From Actinomycetes bacterium (GTDB taxonomy: Bacteria > Actinomycetota > Actinomycetes > Actinomycetales > Dermabacteraceae): 5,974 nucleotides of DNA. The translations under genes and the position numbers were made by a program. Under the pieces are notes generated by a model. That model was given only the letters and a program-made list of their open reading frames with translations, ran no database searches and was not told the DNA's origin. The stretch is taken from contig JAEWEZ010000171.1 in the NCBI GenBank assembly GCA_023389045.1, forward strand, positions 1-5,974, read 5' to 3'. Positions 1-5,501 of this stretch are shown piece by piece (position 1 is the stretch's first letter; each line of letters begins with the position of its first letter).

Positions 1-710
1 CCCCCGCCCATGCCGCCCCCGCCGCAACCCCGTCGGCAGACCCCCTCGCAGACCTCTTCCCCGTCTACGGCCTGCAGATTTGCGCGGGCGACCTGACGAT
101 GCGCGTCCTGCGCGAGGCTGATTTCCCGATGTACGCGGAGCTGCTGCGCCAGCCGATCTTCGACGAGGACGCCTCCGAGTTCACCTTCCCCTGGTACGTG
201 ACCGACCCCGAGCAGCGCGTGGCGAACTCGATCCGCTTCCAGTGGGGCATGCGCTCCCGCATGAGCCCCACCGACTGGGTGCTCCCCTTCGGCGTATTCG
301 TGGGCGATCAGCTGATCGGCTGCCAGGACCTCGGCGCGAAGAACTTCGCCGCGAGCCGCACAGTGACCACCGGTTCCTGGCTGACGCAGGGAGAACACGG
401 CAAGGGCTACGGCAAACTCATGCGCCAGGCCGTGCTCGTGCTCGCTTTTGACCACATGGGTGCAACGCGCGCGGACACCTCCGCGCTACGCGGCAACACG
501 CGGTCCTACGCGGTCTCGCATCGCGCCGGCTACGCCGATAACGGCACGGAGGTTGTGGTCGAAGACGGGCGTGCGAAGGTCCTGCAGCGCTTCACGATTA
601 CGCCGGAGCGTCTGCGTCGCCCGCAGGTTCCCGTGGTGGTCGAGGGTTTGACCGATGAGCTGCGTCGCGAACTGGGGATCGACGGGGCCGACGGGGAGCG
701 CGGGAACTGA
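1..710 (+). CDS. GNAT-family N-acetyltransferase, 5'-truncated by the window edge
   Basis: Probably transfers an acetyl group from acetyl-CoA to an amine; the acceptor cannot be told. The frame is open from base 3, and the first in-frame ATG is at 99. The residues before it (LFPVYGLQICAGDLT) run smoothly into the RimJ/RimL-like N-terminus MRVLREADFP, so the true start lies left of the window and the ATG at 99 is internal. Counting that Met as 1, the acetyl-CoA loop is GSWLTQGEHGKGYG (92-105), with G101, G103 and G105 matching the family pyrophosphate-binding motif. The following helix is KLMRQAVLVLAFDHMGA. Next comes N133-x-x-S136 and an AGY turn (143-145), as in the usual N-xx-S...GF/Y motif. 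The last 30 or so residues (PVVVEGLTDELRRELGIDG) form a tail beyond the fold. TGA is at 708-710. It converges with the serine hydrolase gene downstream. The family is clear; the substrate is unknown. Confidence 0.88.
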   Translation, partial: PAHAAPAATPSADPLADLFPVYGLQICAGDLTMRVLREADFPMYAELLRQPIFDEDASEFTFPWYVTDPEQRVANSIRFQWGMRSRMSPTDWVLPFGVFVGDQLIGCQDLGAKNFAASRTVTTGSWLTQGEHGKGYGKLMRQAVLVLAFDHMGATRADTSALRGNTRSYAVSHRAGYADNGTEVVVEDGRAKVLQRFTITPERLRRPQVPVVVEGLTDELRRELGIDGADGERGN

Positions 711-724
711 GCCCCCGCGTTGGC

Positions 725-853
725 TTCCGGCGCGTCTGTCTTTGGTTCCGACGGTCAGCCCCCGTCGAGCCCGCCGCCGGCCCCGTCGGTTCCGACCGCC
801 CGCCGCGCCTTCATTTCCGACGGCCGGTCCCGCCACCCCCAACCGTCGGCCCC
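725..853. repeat. Degenerate CCGACGG/CCGTCGG repeats in a convergent spacer
   Basis: The 197-bp gap between the stop of the acetyltransferase (710) and the stop of the serine hydrolase (908) holds no believable gene. It carries recurring short words: TTCCGG at 725, TTCCGACGG at 746-754, TTCCGACCG at 790-798, TTCCGACGG at 815-823 and CCGTCGGCCCC at 843-853. Steps are roughly 21, 44, 25 and 26 bp, so the array is irregular. Copies tend to be followed by C-rich runs. GTCGG-TT-CCGAC at 785-796 is a perfect small inverted repeat. Role unknown; the location suggests transcription termination or a dispersed intergenic repeat. Confidence 0.45.
749..767. terminator. Possible bidirectional hairpin terminator
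   Basis: CGACGG (749-754) pairs with CCGTCG (762-767) around a 7-nt loop, 39 bp after the acetyltransferase stop. It lies between convergent genes, where a terminator is expected. There is no U-tract on either strand, so it would have to act as a tailless actinobacterial-type hairpin. The stem is short, so this is weak. Confidence 0.3.
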
Positions 854-907
854 CCACGGGCGGCGCTACCAACCTGACCGCCGGCAGCCCCGCCCGCCGT
901 GCCTCTG

Positions 908-2605
908 TTACGGCGCGACGATCCGCTCGGGCAGCTCGAACCGCTCCGTCGGAACCATGAGTTTTCCGGTGCTCATCACTCCGGTGCACTCCAGGCGCCC
1001 CTGCGGCCCGCTCTCGATCCGTGCCGCCATCGGCTCCGCCCAGGAGCCGTAGCCCACATCGCCCCAGGTCGTGAGCAAGACGACCGTTCCGCCCTCGCAC
1101 ATGGGGTCAGCCGCAGTGTCATGCACCGCGAGTTCCACGGCCCCGTCGGTCGGATTGAAGGCGGAGTCGCTGAGCTCGAAGAGTCGATCGCCGATGCGCG
1201 CGAGGCGAGAGCGACCCCAGGGCGAGTCATAGATCCCGGCTACCAGGTCCGCGACCTCGCGGGCGCTCAGCGTCTGCCCGTGCAGCTCCACGCCGGGCTG
1301 CTCCGAGAGCGGGGCCGGGCGTTCGCGTCCATCGCCGCCACCGCCGAGCGCAGCGGCGCCTTCCCAGCGTTCCGCTTCCGGCACCGGCCGCCCGAGGGCA
1401 AGCCCGATGAGGTGCAGGAGGCCGGTGGCCACCTCGGAGGAGGGCGCATCCACGCTGGTGCCGATCACGCTGACCGCGAGCTTCTTATCGGGCACCGCCC
1501 AGGTGCGGGAGAGGCCGGTCGGGAAACCACCCGAATGCCCGATCGCCTGGAAGCCGGCAACCGGTCCTTCCTGCAGGCCAAGGCCATAGTGGGCCCCGTC
1601 GGCCACCGACCAGACCCGTCGGCGCATCTCCCGCAGCGAACCCGCCTCAAGGAGCGCACCCTCGGTGAAGACCCGCCCGGCGAAGCTCGCGATCGAACCG
1701 GCATTGGCCCAAAAGCCAGTGGCGGCGGCGAGAGCCCCGGTGTGGATCTGTTCCACGGGGCGGCGTGGGCCGAAGAGGGCGGCGGTGTGCCCGAGGGCGA
1801 AACCGTGCGTGGCCTTCGGTCCGTCGAACCCTTCGGGCAGGTCAGGGCCGATTTCGGGCACGCCGACCGGCTCCAGAACGAGTTCGGTGACGGCCTGTTC
1901 AAAGCTGAGCCCGGTCACCTCTTCGATCACGAGTCCGAGCAGCCCGTACCCGATGTTTGAGTACTGCAGGTGTACGCCGGCCTCGGCTTTCACCGCGTCG
2001 GTACGGGCAATCTCCAGCAGCTCCTCGCGGGTGGGGAAGGGTTTGCCGTGCTGCCACCAGCGCGAATCGGAGGAGTCGCGGCTGATTCCGGCCGAGTGGG
2101 AGAGCAGGTCGCGCAGGGTGCGATCGGCGACGGGGGTGTCAGCGAGGTCCCCGACGCGCTCGCCGAGGGTGTCGTCCAGGCGCAGCAAGCCCTTTTCGCG
2201 CAGGCGCATGATCGTAAGGGCCGCGAACATCTTGGAGTGGGAGGCGATCCGCAGGCGGTGCGTGGGCAGCAGCGTGATCCCGGCGGACATATCGGCCTCA
2301 CCCACGGCGACCTCGGTGAGGAGTTCCCCGTCGAACCAGATCGCGGCCTGCATACCGGAGCCGCGGGTACGGGCGCGGATGGTTTCCAGCCAGCCGGGGA
2401 GGATCGCGGCGACGTCCTCGAGGGCGGCGCGGATCGTTGCGGTGTCGTCGTCAGCGCTGGTGTCAGCGTTGGTGTCAGCGCTGGGATCTGCGGTTGCTTT
2501 CACGCTGGTTTCAGCGTTCGGTTCCGCATCGGTCGCGATGGGGCCGACGGGGGCTTCCGGGGTGGTCTCCTCGGTGGGCACGGACGGATTTTCGCTGGTA
2601 GACAC
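908..2605 (-). CDS. Serine hydrolase, class C beta-lactamase/penicillin-binding fold
   Basis: A 565-residue protein if it starts at the GTG at 2605-2603. All three active-site motifs are present: S122-H-S-K125 (the S-x-x-K nucleophile and base), Y215-S-N217, and H357-S-G359 replacing the KTG box. Conserved context such as LLSHSAGI and NIGYGLLGLVIEEVTG is typical of the esterase/D-aminopeptidase-like beta-lactamase family. From about residue 440 there is a beta-rich C-terminal domain (GIYDSPWG, GDVGYGSWAEPMAARIESGPQG) resembling the lipocalin-like domain found after this fold. The first 60 or so residues are acidic, Ala/Thr-rich and partly repetitive. I see no signal peptide or transmembrane segment, so it is probably cytoplasmic. 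The GTG start is preferred because GGGAG lies 4 nt upstream and a -10 box lies at 2649-2644. A longer frame to 2683 would overlap the divergent gene, and an ATG at 2629 is the alternative. The substrate (peptide, ester or lactam) is unknown. Confidence 0.9.
   Translation of the reverse strand: MSTSENPSVPTEETTPEAPVGPIATDAEPNAETSVKATADPSADTNADTSADDDTATIRAALEDVAAILPGWLETIRARTRGSGMQAAIWFDGELLTEVAVGEADMSAGITLLPTHRLRIASHSKMFAALTIMRLREKGLLRLDDTLGERVGDLADTPVADRTLRDLLSHSAGISRDSSDSRWWQHGKPFPTREELLEIARTDAVKAEAGVHLQYSNIGYGLLGLVIEEVTGLSFEQAVTELVLEPVGVPEIGPDLPEGFDGPKATHGFALGHTAALFGPRRPVEQIHTGALAAATGFWANAGSIASFAGRVFTEGALLEAGSLREMRRRVWSVADGAHYGLGLQEGPVAGFQAIGHSGGFPTGLSRTWAVPDKKLAVSVIGTSVDAPSSEVATGLLHLIGLALGRPVPEAERWEGAAALGGGGDGRERPAPLSEQPGVELHGQTLSAREVADLVAGIYDSPWGRSRLARIGDRLFELSDSAFNPTDGAVELAVHDTAADPMCEGGTVVLLTTWGDVGYGSWAEPMAARIESGPQGRLECTGVMSTGKLMVPTERFELPERIVAP
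2451..2534 (-). repeat. 12-bp degenerate tandem repeat inside the serine hydrolase gene
   Basis: On the + strand about seven 12-mers run head to tail from 2451. The first three are TCAGCGCTGGTG, TCAGCGTTGGTG and TCAGCGCTGGGA; later copies are diverged but keep the period. The period is a multiple of three, so the repeat stays in frame. It encodes a four-residue Ala-Asp-x-Ser/Thr/Asn repeat (SADTNADTSAD region) in the N-terminal linker ahead of the catalytic domain. Copy-number changes here would alter linker length without a frameshift. Confidence 0.7.
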
Positions 2606-2609
2606 GGTT

Positions 2610-2614
2610 CTCCC
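2610..2614 (-). promoter_or_regulatory. Ribosome binding site that decides the serine hydrolase start
   Basis: On the minus strand GGGAG is followed by AACC and then GTG (2605-2603). The 4-nt spacing is short but usable. Neither the ATG at 2629 nor the one at 2683 has a comparable site, which is why the GTG start was chosen. Confidence 0.55.
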
Positions 2615-2643
2615 ATCGTGGAAGGGCATGGGCGGACTCGGGG

Positions 2644-2649
2644 ATCGTA
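2644..2649 (-). promoter_or_regulatory. -10 box (TACGAT) of the serine hydrolase gene
   Basis: The minus strand reads TACGAT at 2649-2644. A start 6 to 7 nt downstream would give a leader of about 30 nt ending at the GGGAG site and the GTG at 2605. It is the mirror image of the TACGAT at 2662-2667 on the other strand, 12 bp away. No clear -35 box is visible. Confidence 0.5.
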
Positions 2650-2661
2650 CCCAGCCGTCGA

Positions 2662-2667
2662 TACGAT
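2662..2667 (+). promoter_or_regulatory. -10 box (TACGAT) for leaderless glutamine amidotransferase mRNA
   Basis: TACGAT ends 6 nt before the GTG start at 2674, so transcription from the usual distance would begin on or next to the start codon. The only purine run, GGGAG, touches the start codon and cannot serve as a Shine-Dalgarno site. This points to a leaderless mRNA, which is common in actinomycetes. No clear -35 is seen; where it would lie overlaps the opposite-strand -10 box. Confidence 0.55.
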
Positions 2668-2673
2668 GCGGGA

Positions 2674-3411
2674 GTGAAACCATTTCTCCTGATCACCACG
2701 CGTCCCGAGGATGAGACGGCCCGCTCGGAACGTGAAGCCTTCCTCCGCTTCACCGGCCTGACCCCCGAACAACTCCAGTGGATACGCGCTGAGCAGGAGG
2801 ACATCCCGAACCTGACCCCCGAGGCGATCAGCGGGATCATCCTCGGCGGCAGCCCCTTCAACACCACCGACCTGCCCGAGGAGAAATCCGCGATCCAGCG
2901 CACGGCCGAAACCCGTCTGGCCGGCATGCTCGACGAGGTGATCGCGCACGACATCCCCTTCTTCGGCGCTTGCTACGGGGTGGGAACCCTGGGTGTGCAT
3001 CAGGGCGCGACGGTGGATCGCACTTACGGCGAACTGGTCGGGGTCGTTCCGATCACCCTCACCGAGGAGGGCCGACGGGACCCGCTGATCCGCGAGGCCG
3101 GCCTGAGTGATGTGTTCGCCGGGATCGTCGGACACAAGGAAGCGATCAGTGCGCTTCCCGATCACGCGACGGTGCTCGCCACGGGAGAGGTGGCGCCGGT
3201 GCAGATGTTCCGTGTGGGCACGCGGCAGTACGCCACCCAATTCCATCCTGAGCTGGACATTCCCGGGGTGATTGAGCGGTTATCCGTGTACCGCGACCAC
3301 GGTTATTTCGAGCCGGGCGGTTTTGAGGAAGCCACGGCGCGGCTGCGCACACACCGTGTGGAGGAAACGTGGCGTCTGCTGCGCGCCTTCGCGACGCTTT
3401 TTGCGCGGTGA
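2674..3411 (+). CDS. Class I glutamine amidotransferase (GATase1, GMP-synthase-like)
   Basis: A 245-residue stand-alone GATase1 domain. Such domains hydrolyse glutamine to ammonia for a partner synthase, although solo members can have other amide or gamma-glutamyl substrates. The nucleophile elbow is FFGAC100YGVGTLGVHQG. The other triad residues are H191 and E193 in QFHPELD, and an oxyanion-type loop is seen at IILGGSPFN (55-63). Length and motif order fit the family. There is no synthase domain and no synthase gene next door, so it is not a complete GMP or CTP synthase. It starts with GTG at 2674; the N-terminus KPFLLITTRPEDE begins directly with the first beta strand, so an earlier start is unnecessary. 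It is divergent from the serine hydrolase with 68 bp between start codons, and it converges with the SRPBCC gene. The partner and substrate are unknown. Confidence 0.9.
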   Translation: MKPFLLITTRPEDETARSEREAFLRFTGLTPEQLQWIRAEQEDIPNLTPEAISGIILGGSPFNTTDLPEEKSAIQRTAETRLAGMLDEVIAHDIPFFGACYGVGTLGVHQGATVDRTYGELVGVVPITLTEEGRRDPLIREAGLSDVFAGIVGHKEAISALPDHATVLATGEVAPVQMFRVGTRQYATQFHPELDIPGVIERLSVYRDHGYFEPGGFEEATARLRTHRVEETWRLLRAFATLFAR

Positions 3412-3429
3412 GAGTGAGGCCGGGGGCGC

Positions 3430-3509
3430 TGATCCGTCGGCCCCGCCGGTGAACTGTAGGGCCCGGTGGTGACCCGTCGGCCCCGCGGCTGACCCGCGCG
3501 CCAACCTCC
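3430..3509. repeat. Four degenerate 20-bp tandem copies in a convergent spacer
   Basis: The 158-bp gap between the amidotransferase stop (3411) and the SRPBCC stop (3570) has no gene. Four 20-bp units sit end to end: 3430-3449 (TGATCCGTCGGCCCCGCCGG), 3450-3469 (TGAACTGTAGGGCCCGGTGG), 3470-3489 (TGACCCGTCGGCCCCGCGGC) and 3490-3509, which is the most diverged. Units 1 and 3 share CCGTCGGCCCC exactly; all begin TGA. There are no unique spacers, so it is not a CRISPR array. GGCCG at 3418-3422 could pair with CGGCC at 3438-3442 as a weak hairpin after the amidotransferase. The rest of the gap (3510-3569) shows nothing notable. Confidence 0.65.
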
Positions 3510-3569
3510 GCAGCGTCAGTGCCCCGGTCTACGGCGATCGTTCCGTGCCGGGTCCCGCGCCTCTGATCG

Positions 3570-4043
3570 TTAGCGCTCCTCGCGCTCTTCGGTGCCTTCG
3601 ACGACGGGGATCGCGCCCGTCTCCTTCGCAATCGAGCGGACCAGCTGCTCAAGCTCCTGGGTCCACCGCTCCACCCGGCCCTGCCGCTCCGCCGGCCCCA
3701 GCAGACGCTCCTGATGGATCTGCACCGTCGTTCCCCCGGCCGCAGGCGTGAGTGACACCTGGAAAATCACCTCGTGGTCGAGGTCTGCCGGGGTCCAGCG
3801 CACCCGCACCCGACGCCCCACATGGCAGCCCACCACCCGGCCGCGCAGACGTCCGCGCAGGTCATGCAGGGGAGCCCCGACCATCTGCGGCACCGAACCG
3901 GAGCCGAGCCAGACCGGCAGCCACTCGCTGATCAGACGCTGCCACGCATCATCGAGCGGCAGCGACAGCACCCGCTCCACATCCAGCTCCCAGCCGGCGT
4001 CGGGGGTGAGTCCTTCGGGGATCGGCGTGCGTGCGGTGCTCAT
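3570..4043 (-). CDS. SRPBCC-fold protein, AHSA1 (Aha1 C-terminal)-like
   Basis: A 157-residue single-domain protein from the ATG at 4043. SRPBCC proteins form a helix-grip fold with a deep hydrophobic pocket for small ligands; AHSA1-like bacterial members mostly have unknown ligands. Visible pattern: first strand GWELDVERVLSLPL (17-30), then the helix LDDAWQRLISEWL (30-42) and PVWLGSG. Strands follow with GRRVRVRWTPADLDHEVIFQVSLTP (76-100) and GGTTVQIHQERL (103-114), then a C-terminal helix from about 119 to 139 (WTQELEQLVRSI). The WTP and IHQERL stretches are typical of actinobacterial members. The last residues (GTEEREER) are an acidic/basic tail. Sixteen more codons are open upstream, but their residues look unlike the fold, and the ATG at 4043 follows a TACCGT box at leaderless spacing. 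Molecular role unknown. Confidence 0.85.
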   Translation of the reverse strand: MSTARTPIPEGLTPDAGWELDVERVLSLPLDDAWQRLISEWLPVWLGSGSVPQMVGAPLHDLRGRLRGRVVGCHVGRRVRVRWTPADLDHEVIFQVSLTPAAGGTTVQIHQERLLGPAERQGRVERWTQELEQLVRSIAKETGAIPVVEGTEEREER

Positions 4044-4050
4044 GCCCGCC

Positions 4051-4056
4051 ACGGTA
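4051..4056 (-). promoter_or_regulatory. Candidate -10 box (TACCGT) for a leaderless SRPBCC mRNA
   Basis: The minus strand reads TACCGT, then GGCGGGC, then the ATG at 4043. The 7-nt spacing matches leaderless initiation, and there is no well-placed AGGAGG-like site. It is weaker than the matching boxes at 2662 and 5502 because TACCGT is further from consensus and no -35 is evident. Confidence 0.35.
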
Positions 4057-4128
4057 CGTGCCGATGGCGGGGCAGTGGCGTTGCGGCGCAAGGCGTCTCC
4101 AGGTGTTCAACGAGGTGTCGCCCGCGGG

Positions 4129-4146
4129 TCACCGCAGGGGCGGTGA
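4129..4146. terminator. Perfect 7-bp hairpin, possible terminator of the small basic gene
   Basis: TCACCGC (4129-4135) and GCGGTGA (4140-4146) pair perfectly around AGGG. It lies 51 bp past the stop of the small gene at 4198 and upstream of the SRPBCC promoter box. No U-tract follows on the minus strand, so it would be a tailless terminator, or else a symmetric operator for the SRPBCC gene about 85 bp away. Confidence 0.35.
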
Positions 4147-4147
4147 T

Positions 4148-4160
4148 GGGGCCGACGGGG
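4148..4160. repeat. Copy of the dispersed 13-mer GGGGCCGACGGGG
   Basis: The identical 13-mer is also at 684-696 (3' end of the acetyltransferase gene) and 2540-2552 (N-terminal coding part of the serine hydrolase gene). The inner 11-mer occurs in reverse complement (CCGTCGGCCCC) at 843, 3434 and 3474. This copy is intergenic, directly beside the 4129-4146 hairpin. Confidence 0.6.
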
Positions 4161-4197
4161 CTGGTGAGTGGTGGTGGGGCAGCGTGCAGCGGGAGGC

Positions 4198-4488
4198 TCA
4201 GGCGGGCTGGAAGAGACCGCTGAAGAAGCCACCGCGATGCGCGGTGCGGCGGGTGCGCGACGCGTGGGTGCGGGTCGCGGTCGCGGTGGCCTGAGCGGCC
4301 GGGGCGGCTGCACGACCCGGCACCGTGATGACGGTCGAGGGGTCGAGACCCTGCTCGGCGGCGCGACGACGGGTGGCGCGCACCTCCTGCAGGGCGGCCA
4401 CGTCACCGTAGGCGGCAGGCAGCGGACGGTAGGCGATCGGGGTGCGGTGGGCTCGGGTGCGGCTGGTGGCGATGGTTGCGTTCCTCAT
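4198..4488 (-). CDS. Small, very basic hypothetical protein
   Basis: A 96-residue protein I do not recognise. It is taken as real because almost every codon ends in C or G (ACC, CGC, GCC, GTC and CTG dominate), a bias the overlapping frames lack. It has a balanced N-terminal part (MRNATIATSRTRAHRTPIAY, then RPLPAAYGDVAALQEVRATRRRAAEQGLDPSTVITVPG). This is followed by a low-complexity Ala/Thr/Arg stretch (about 59-85) and a hydrophobic end, GGFFSGLFQPA. Residues 32-47 could be a helix. There is no signal peptide or transmembrane segment. The positive charge would suit nucleic-acid or membrane-surface binding, but that is inference only. The ATG at 4488 has a weak GGA 5 nt upstream; an in-frame ATG at 4497 is the alternative. 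It lies 245 bp downstream of pdxH on the same strand. Confidence 0.65.
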   Translation of the reverse strand: MRNATIATSRTRAHRTPIAYRPLPAAYGDVAALQEVRATRRRAAEQGLDPSTVITVPGRAAAPAAQATATATRTHASRTRRTAHRGGFFSGLFQPA

Positions 4489-4605
4489 GGCATCCATACT
4501 GCGTTGTTGCAGGTGAGGGGTACATCGGACCGCAGGCGCGACCCCATCGTCCCCGGGGATGATTCCTCCGCGGGCGGCATGTCATCCCCAGGGTGGAGAT
4601 GCGGT

Positions 4606-4733
4606 CAGACCCGGGGGAGAGGGGTAGGGAAAGGCGTGGGGCAGGCACGGGGAAAGGCGTGGGGAGACGGGGAGAGACCCGGGGGAAGGCAGGCAGGGCA
4701 GGCGCGGGCAGGTGTGGGGGGGCAGTCGTGGGG
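4606..4733 (-). other. Pyrimidine-rich, G-poor tract after pdxH; Rho-site-like
   Basis: Directly after the pdxH stop the minus-strand transcript would be strongly C-rich with few G residues for about 120 nt (for example CCCCACGCCTTTCCCC and CCTGCCCTGCCTGCCTTCCC). Rho loads on such unstructured C-rich RNA, so this is a candidate rut region ending pdxH transcription. The + strand is correspondingly G-rich. The remaining part of the gap up to the small gene (4489-4605) contains nothing I can name. Confidence 0.4.
4627..4664. repeat. 15-bp direct repeat, two exact copies 23 bp apart
   Basis: GGGAAAGGCGTGGGG is at 4627-4641 and again at 4650-4664. GACCCGGGGGA also occurs twice, at 4608-4618 and in the stretch beginning about 4677. 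The tract therefore looks like a small duplicated, low-complexity block. Confidence 0.65.
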
Positions 4734-5495
4734 TTATGGCTGCAGACGAACCCGGCTCCAGCCGCCATCGGCCCTGCACTCGAAGACCAGCCGGTCGTGC
4801 ATCCGGTCCGCTCGCCCCTGCCAGAACTCCCAGCGCTGCGGGAGCAGACGGTAGCCGCCCCAGTGCGGCGGACGCGGCACCTCAATCCCCGCAAAGCGGT
4901 CCTCGACCTGCGCGAACTGTGCATCCATGTCCTGCCGTGAGGTGACCGGCTGCGACTGGCGCGAAGCCCACGCCCCCAGCTGCGAACCGCGCGGACGCGT
5001 CGCGAAGTACGCATCGCACTCCTCGGCCTCCACCTCCTGCACCTCACCCTCGATCCGCACCTGGCGCTGAAGCGGATACCAGGGCAGCAGCAGGCTCGCG
5101 CGCGGCGTTGCGGAGAGCTCGCGGCCCTTGGCCGACTCCCGATTCGTGTACACCACCAGGGACTCCTCATCTATGCCCTTTAGGAGGACCGTGCGCGACC
5201 GCGGCCAGGGCAGCCCCTGCGCGTCGATCGCCACGGTGGAGAGCACCACGGCGGTGGGCTCCGGAAGGTCACCTTCGGTGGTCCGACGGTCAAAGGCCGC
5301 CTCCATCCACGCGCTGAACAGGGCGAATGGATCGGCGGGGGCGTCGTCGTCCAGGTGGCCGTGGGTGTAGCTCAGGCGGTCTGCGCCGAGGCGCGCGGCG
5401 GTGGCGCGGGCGGCCTGGGCCACGTCGGGGGTGGCTGGTGCGGTGGCGGCAGGAGTCGCGGAAGGAGCGGCGGGCTGATCCTCAAAGGTGGCCAT
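4734..5495 (-). CDS. pdxH: Pyridoxamine 5'-phosphate oxidase
   Basis: Oxidises pyridoxine or pyridoxamine 5'-phosphate to PLP with FMN and O2: the last step of the DXP-dependent B6 pathway and the salvage step in organisms lacking it. The 253 residues align along their length with E. coli PdxH from ADPFALFSAW (54-63) on. FMN-site equivalents are R101 and K106 (RTVLLK), S121/K123 (SAKG), Q145 (RQV), W225 (EFWQG) and R235. Substrate-site equivalents are Y163, R167 and S171 (YFATRPRGSQ) and R231/H233 (RMHDR). The signature VPRPPHWGGYR and terminal RVRLQP match E. coli VPLPSFWGGFR and DRLAP. The N-terminus is about 25 residues longer than E. coli's and is Ala/Pro/Thr-rich in the first 25. The ATG at 5495 follows TACACT by 6 nt with no Shine-Dalgarno site, so the message is probably leaderless. 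It is cytoplasmic. All recognised catalytic positions are intact. Confidence 0.97.
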   Translation of the reverse strand: MATFEDQPAAPSATPAATAPATPDVAQAARATAARLGADRLSYTHGHLDDDAPADPFALFSAWMEAAFDRRTTEGDLPEPTAVVLSTVAIDAQGLPWPRSRTVLLKGIDEESLVVYTNRESAKGRELSATPRASLLLPWYPLQRQVRIEGEVQEVEAEECDAYFATRPRGSQLGAWASRQSQPVTSRQDMDAQFAQVEDRFAGIEVPRPPHWGGYRLLPQRWEFWQGRADRMHDRLVFECRADGGWSRVRLQP

Positions 5496-5501
5496 GCCGG
5501 G

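Noticed and set aside
99..710. ATG at 99 as the true start of the acetyltransferase
   Set aside because: The frame is open to the window edge, and the upstream residues continue the family's N-terminal pattern (FPVYGLQI before the MRVLREAD strand), so the gene is truncated by the window.
486..1100. Minus-strand open frame of about 204 residues across the first convergent spacer
   Set aside because: It overlaps the 3' ends of two well-supported genes in another frame, is Arg/Gly-rich and shows no domain.
899..2714. Long + strand open frames (about 350 and 235 residues) opposite the serine hydrolase gene
   Set aside because: They are antisense to a gene with three intact catalytic motifs. Their residues are Arg/Pro/Ser/Gly-rich with no recognisable domain, as expected for mirror frames in high-GC DNA.
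3430..3509. Short tandem repeats as a CRISPR array
   Set aside because: Units are contiguous with no unique spacers, are only 20 bp, are degenerate, and no cas gene is present.
4611..4664. G-quadruplex in the G-rich strand after pdxH
   Set aside because: Runs of G are present, but at least one loop in each candidate is 8 nt and the runs are interrupted, so the standard four-run pattern with loops of 1 to 7 is not met cleanly.
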